The notes under the pieces were generated by a model, which was not told where the DNA came from, did not search any database, and saw nothing but the letters and a program-made list of their open reading frames with translations. From positions 1 through 8,106 of the forward strand of contig PFOG01000056.1 in NCBI GenBank assembly GCA_002792395.1: a DNA stretch of 8,106 nucleotides. Reading direction: 5' to 3'. Source of the stretch: Candidatus Portnoybacteria bacterium CG_4_10_14_0_2_um_filter_44_20 (GTDB lineage Bacteria > Patescibacteriota > Minisyncoccia > Portnoybacterales > GCA-002795985). Below are positions 6,026 to 8,106 of this stretch, piece by piece (the first letter of the stretch is position 1; every line of letters begins with the position of its first letter). The position numbers were made by a program, and so were the translations under genes.

Positions 6026-6074
6026 GATTATATAACAAAAGAAGGCTGACGTTCTTTTACAACAAGATTATATT
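6026..6074 (+). promoter_or_regulatory. Candidate promoter/operator upstream of the two-gene zinc-protein unit
   Basis: The direct repeat GATTATAT occurs at 6026-6033 and 6066-6073, exactly 40 bp apart. Between the copies lies a perfect 7-bp inverted repeat, AAAAGAA (6037-6043) and TTCTTTT (6052-6058). A possible -10 TATATT (6069-6074) overlaps the second direct repeat, and a possible -35 CTGACG (6046-6051) sits in the loop of the inverted repeat, 17 bp upstream. The rest of 5950-6114 shows no gene and no clear terminator for the preceding gene. Confidence 0.35.
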
Positions 6075-6114
6075 TTATTAAAAGGGCAAAAGGGGAAGAT
6101 AAAAAGACACAGGG

Positions 6115-6618
6115 ATGAAAAAGAAAATGGGAGAAAAAAACGATATACTTTCGACAGAAGTCAACGAGAAGGCAAGAAAAATTTTTATAGGCGATGGCGA
6201 ATACAAGGAATTCCTCGAATTTTTGGTTGATGGCCTCGGAAACGCTTATGACACCCTATCCTCGAAACCGGAACCTACCCCCGAAACTGTAGCAAATCTT
6301 TTCGCAGACTTTAATGCGAAATTAAATGAAAAATTAATGAGCCTTACTGCCGAACAAGGGCTCACGATTGCCAAAGAATTTTCTAGGAAGTCTCACGTGG
6401 AATTTTTTGCGCTAGTATCAGCCGAGCAACGCGCGGAAGCAAAAAACGGCGGAGGACCGTTTTTAAAGTGGGTCTTTGTTTATCAGAACATTATCGGTAT
6501 TCTGGCACCTTCTCCGTGTAGCGGTTGCGGCGGCCATGGTCACGACGACCATAAGTGCAGTGGCGGCTGCGGTGGAAAATGTGGCGAGAGTTGCACTCGC
6601 AAAGAAGATGAGTCCTAA
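6115..6618 (+). CDS. Unrecognised protein with a Cys/His-rich C-terminal tail
   Basis: I do not recognise this 167-residue protein. Residues 1-110 are soluble, charged and probably helical, with a negatively charged first half (KEFLEFLVDGLGNAYDTL) and SLTAEQGLTIAKEFSRKS. A hydrophobic stretch, FLKWVFVYQNIIGILAP (116-132), could be a short membrane-dipping or packing helix. It is followed by a tail rich in Cys, His and Gly: C135-SG-C138, H141, H143, H146, then C148, C152, C156 and C160 at four-residue intervals. That tail is a plausible zinc or other metal site, or a disulfide-rich knot. The start is ATG 6115; ATG 6127 is an alternative because AGGG directly abuts the first ATG. A gap of 39 bp separates it from the next gene, so the two are probably co-transcribed. 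No function is assigned. Confidence 0.75.
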   Translation: MKKKMGEKNDILSTEVNEKARKIFIGDGEYKEFLEFLVDGLGNAYDTLSSKPEPTPETVANLFADFNAKLNEKLMSLTAEQGLTIAKEFSRKSHVEFFALVSAEQRAEAKNGGGPFLKWVFVYQNIIGILAPSPCSGCGGHGHDDHKCSGGCGGKCGESCTRKEDES

Positions 6619-6657
6619 GTCGCATAGCCCAAAGAATCAATCCGGCCTTGACGAGGT

Positions 6658-7482
6658 ATGGCGGCGATGAAAAGACCCCAAAAAAATAACACGACACCGC
6701 GCGATAAAAAAACGCCACACAAACATACATCAACAACATCGCAACAGGGCATAAGGTGCCAGAAATGCGGTGACACAAAGAATCTGCAAAAAGTCATTGC
6801 GACCTACGACAATGAACAAAGCATCTTGATTTTTTGCGTAAAATGTACTGCTGCCTTTGAGCGAATGAAGCAAAAAAGGGCCGGTGCTGACAAAAGCTTA
6901 ACGGCAGCGCAATACGCGATGCTAGTCGTAGAGTTTCTTGCGGACAAAAATCCTGCCCTTGAAGGTAGTTGCTGCCAAAAATGCGGGCAGAATGGCAGAG
7001 AACGCATGGGCAGACACCATCCTTATCCTCAAAGGCACTTCGGCAGGATGATAATCCTTTGCAATCATTGTCATGAGAATATCGAGCAAGAAATTTTTCA
7101 GCAGGAGTTAGTGGATAAAAAAACGTTGAGAGAACTACCAAGGGAAGAATATGCTAAATTAACTCTCCGTTTTATAAGTAATGATGCCGAAAACAAACGC
7201 CTAGAAAAGGTTTTAAGTAAATATCCTCATCCGACAAGAGATGAATTAGAAGAATTGAGGGGTACAAATCAGCTTCTTAACGATGTCATTATTGAACTAG
7301 CTAGAACATCAGTTAAGATAGAAAATATTTCCGCCTACCTAAAAGAAAAAGGGGGACGAAGGGCGTCGTGGCTTCTGGACAAGGCAAGAAAAATGCAGAG
7401 AGCCTCCTTGTCACTCCAAGAACTAAAAAAAGACTTTTTAGAAATTGAAGACGCCATTAAAAACCGGCAATCTCTTGATTAG
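6658..7482 (+). CDS. Double zinc-knuckle protein with an HNH-like motif
   Basis: This is a 274-residue soluble protein. After a basic, disordered N-terminus (1-30) come two Cys modules that both begin CQKCG: C34/C37 with C60/C63, and C106/C109 with C135/C138. The second module also has HHPYP (120-124) and ends LCNHCHENI (134-142). This layout, CxxC then HH-x-x-P then LCxxCHxxI, matches the zinc-bound HNH treble-clef fold. The usual central Asn before LC appears to be Arg130, so nuclease activity is uncertain. Residues about 150-274 are charged and helical, possibly coiled coil. ATG 6658 has GAGG only one base upstream; ATG 6667 (MKRPQ) is ten bases from GAGG and may be the true start. It pairs with the upstream Cys/His-tail gene and borders an IS200-type element. 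An alternative is a non-catalytic zinc-binding or nucleic-acid-binding protein. Confidence 0.8.
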   Translation: MAAMKRPQKNNTTPRDKKTPHKHTSTTSQQGIRCQKCGDTKNLQKVIATYDNEQSILIFCVKCTAAFERMKQKRAGADKSLTAAQYAMLVVEFLADKNPALEGSCCQKCGQNGRERMGRHHPYPQRHFGRMIILCNHCHENIEQEIFQQELVDKKTLRELPREEYAKLTLRFISNDAENKRLEKVLSKYPHPTRDELEELRGTNQLLNDVIIELARTSVKIENISAYLKEKGGRRASWLLDKARKMQRASLSLQELKKDFLEIEDAIKNRQSLD

Positions 7483-7490
7483 CCAGAACA

Positions 7491-7509
7491 CCCCCGGCAA
7501 AGCCGGTGG
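7491..7509. repeat. Hairpin near the right end of the IS200-type element
   Basis: The arms 7491-7498 and 7502-7509 pair around an AAA loop, with CCGGC/GCCGG as the perfect core, then one mismatch and two more pairs. It lies 9 bp past the stop of the HNH-like gene, on the tnpA 3' side. IS200-family right ends typically carry such a hairpin; alternatively it may help terminate the plus-strand transcript. Confidence 0.5.
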
Positions 7510-7520
7510 CTTGATGAGTG

Positions 7521-7545
7521 GGATCGCCTCAAAGGCGATCCTTTT
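7521..7545 (+). terminator. Strong hairpin with U-run after the HNH-like gene
   Basis: GGATCGCCT (7521-7529) and AGGCGATCC (7533-7541) form a perfect 9-bp stem with loop CAA, followed by TTTT. This fits a rho-independent terminator for the plus-strand two-gene unit, 39 bp past its stop. It lies inside or beside the IS200-type right end, so it may belong to the element instead of the host operon, or serve both. Confidence 0.55.
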
Positions 7546-7578
7546 CCATCTGCTCGTTTAATTTGTTAATCAAGCTTT

Positions 7579-7972
7579 TTAGAATTTTCCGTCTTCGCCG
7601 GTTTCGCTCTGTTCGCGGATGTATTTCCTGATGATCTCTTCATCAAAACCAACCGTGGAAACAGCATGGCCTCTCGCCCAGAAATGGGCACCGTTGTAAT
7701 TTCTCTCCCTGCCTCCGAGCCTCGCGATGGCAATCGCACTCTTACCCTGGAAGCCAAGCACCGACGCGACAGCGTGTTTGGGCGGAATTTCGAGCACATG
7801 TGGACATGATCCGGGCTCAAGGTACTTTCTGCCTGGCAAGTTCGTGGAATATCCTGCCCAGTTCTTTCCTGATTTTGCCATACAGCACGTTCTTTCTCCG
7901 TTTCGGCACAAAGATTACGTGGTATTTGCAGTTCCATTTTGAATGAGATAAACTTTGATAGAGGTTAGACAT
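7579..7972 (-). pseudogene. tnpA: IS200-type transposase TnpA, frameshifted
   Basis: TnpA of the IS200/IS605 family is a single-strand-specific HUH (Y1) transposase. From ATG 7972 the frame reads MSNLYQSLSHSKWNCKYHVI, then FVPKRRK, and runs to LARQKVP before a TGA at 7819-7817. The HUH motif PDHVHM is readable only in a second frame. A third frame resumes with LEIPPKHAVASVLGF and continues through GAHFWARG, STVGF and RKYIREQ (catalytic tyrosine) to the stop at 7579. Compared with the family, about nine residues are lost before the HUH site, one base is gained just before it, one base is lost just after it, and GFLKGKS has become GFQGKS. Several independent lesions mean it is inactive unless the sequence has errors. 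An intact copy would be about 130-150 residues. Confidence 0.82.
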
Positions 7973-8046
7973 GGTATTGTTTTTGAGCCATGGCCATTCA
8001 TCAGGCCATTCTCATTATACATGCCATGTCTTTTTTGTGGCTGCCG

Positions 8047-8106
8047 GAACGGTAAAACCTGTGCAAGTCTCACCAGTAGAACTGGTGGATTATCTATGGG
8101 TAAAAC
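8047..8106 (-). repeat. IS200-type end repeat with hairpin (right copy)
   Basis: This is the second copy of the repeat at 98-157, matching at 53 of 60 positions. The hairpin CACCAGT (8071-8077), loop AGA, ACTGGTG (8081-8087) is unchanged, and GGTAAAAC again occurs on both sides (8051-8058 and 8099-8106). All differences fall in the two short stretches between the hairpin and the GGTAAAAC motifs. It is upstream of tnpA, as in the left copy. The window ends exactly at the end of the second GGTAAAAC. Confidence 0.65.

Larger units (their letters stand above)
7491..8106 (-). mobile_element. Decayed IS200-type insertion sequence (right copy)
   Basis: The element consists of a frameshifted tnpA (7972-7579) between hairpin-bearing ends. 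Upstream of tnpA lie the 60-bp hairpin repeat (8047-8106), a minus-strand TATAAT (8019-8014) as possible -10, and a leader stem ATGGCC/GGCCAT (7990-7995/8004-8009). IS200 elements are known to carry leader hairpins that limit transposase expression. Downstream of tnpA are the hairpins at 7491-7509 and 7521-7541, plausible right-end structures. No accessory tnpB is present. Neither boundary is certain: the upstream end runs off the window, and the downstream end could extend a few bases towards 7486. It inserted just past the HNH-like gene. Confidence 0.7.

Noticed and set aside
6021..6026. GAGGAG, a strong Shine-Dalgarno-like sequence
   Set aside because: No start codon with a usable frame follows at a suitable distance, and it lies upstream of the candidate promoter of the next gene.
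6476..6797. Alternative frames overlapping the Cys/His-tail and HNH-like genes
   Set aside because: They are shadows of the real genes; the chosen frames show coherent Cys/His motifs and suitable starts.
1..8106. Composite transposon bounded by the two IS200-type copies
   Set aside because: The interior is dominated by essential core genes, both copies are damaged, and IS200-type elements do not normally form composite transposons in this way.

Overview
The window looks like a chromosomal piece from a Candidate Phyla Radiation (Patescibacteria, Parcubacteria-like) bacterium. The reasons are: small housekeeping genes with few recognisable Shine-Dalgarno sites; GTG and TTG starts; a short HolB; a membrane-anchored PEGA plus beta-propeller protein of a type common in that group; and an intergenic repeat whose spurious translations resemble ones I remember from many CPR genomes. 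The phylum-level placement is inference, because there is no rRNA or marker phylogeny here.

Layout. Positions 1-157 are the broken end of an IS200-type element (minus orientation): a piece of tnpA joined to a hairpin-bearing end sequence. Positions 158-321 hold no gene, only a weak candidate terminator for frr. Four core genes follow on the minus strand, transcribed right to left: murA (4640-3363), mreB (3174-2176), holB (2102-963) and frr (879-322). They cover peptidoglycan precursor synthesis, the cell-shape cytoskeleton, the replication clamp loader and ribosome recycling. The murA-mreB and holB-frr gaps each contain an inverted element built from 7-bp units. A good sigma70-like promoter lies upstream of murA, and a divergent candidate promoter faces the plus-strand PEGA/propeller gene (4846-5949), whose leader carries a perfect 13-bp hairpin just before the start codon.

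The right third is accessory. Two plus-strand genes 39 bp apart (6115-6618 and 6658-7482) encode an unrecognised protein with a Cys/His-rich tail and a double-zinc-knuckle protein with an HNH-like motif. They probably form a two-gene unit behind a promoter region with a direct repeat and an inverted repeat. Immediately downstream lies a second IS200-type element (about 7491-8106, minus), with a frameshifted transposase and the same 60-bp hairpin end sequence found at the left edge.

The strongest leads are the 7-bp-period inverted elements, the zinc-protein gene pair with its promoter architecture, the GC-rich in-frame insertion in the HolB zinc module, and the decayed IS200 copies at both edges.
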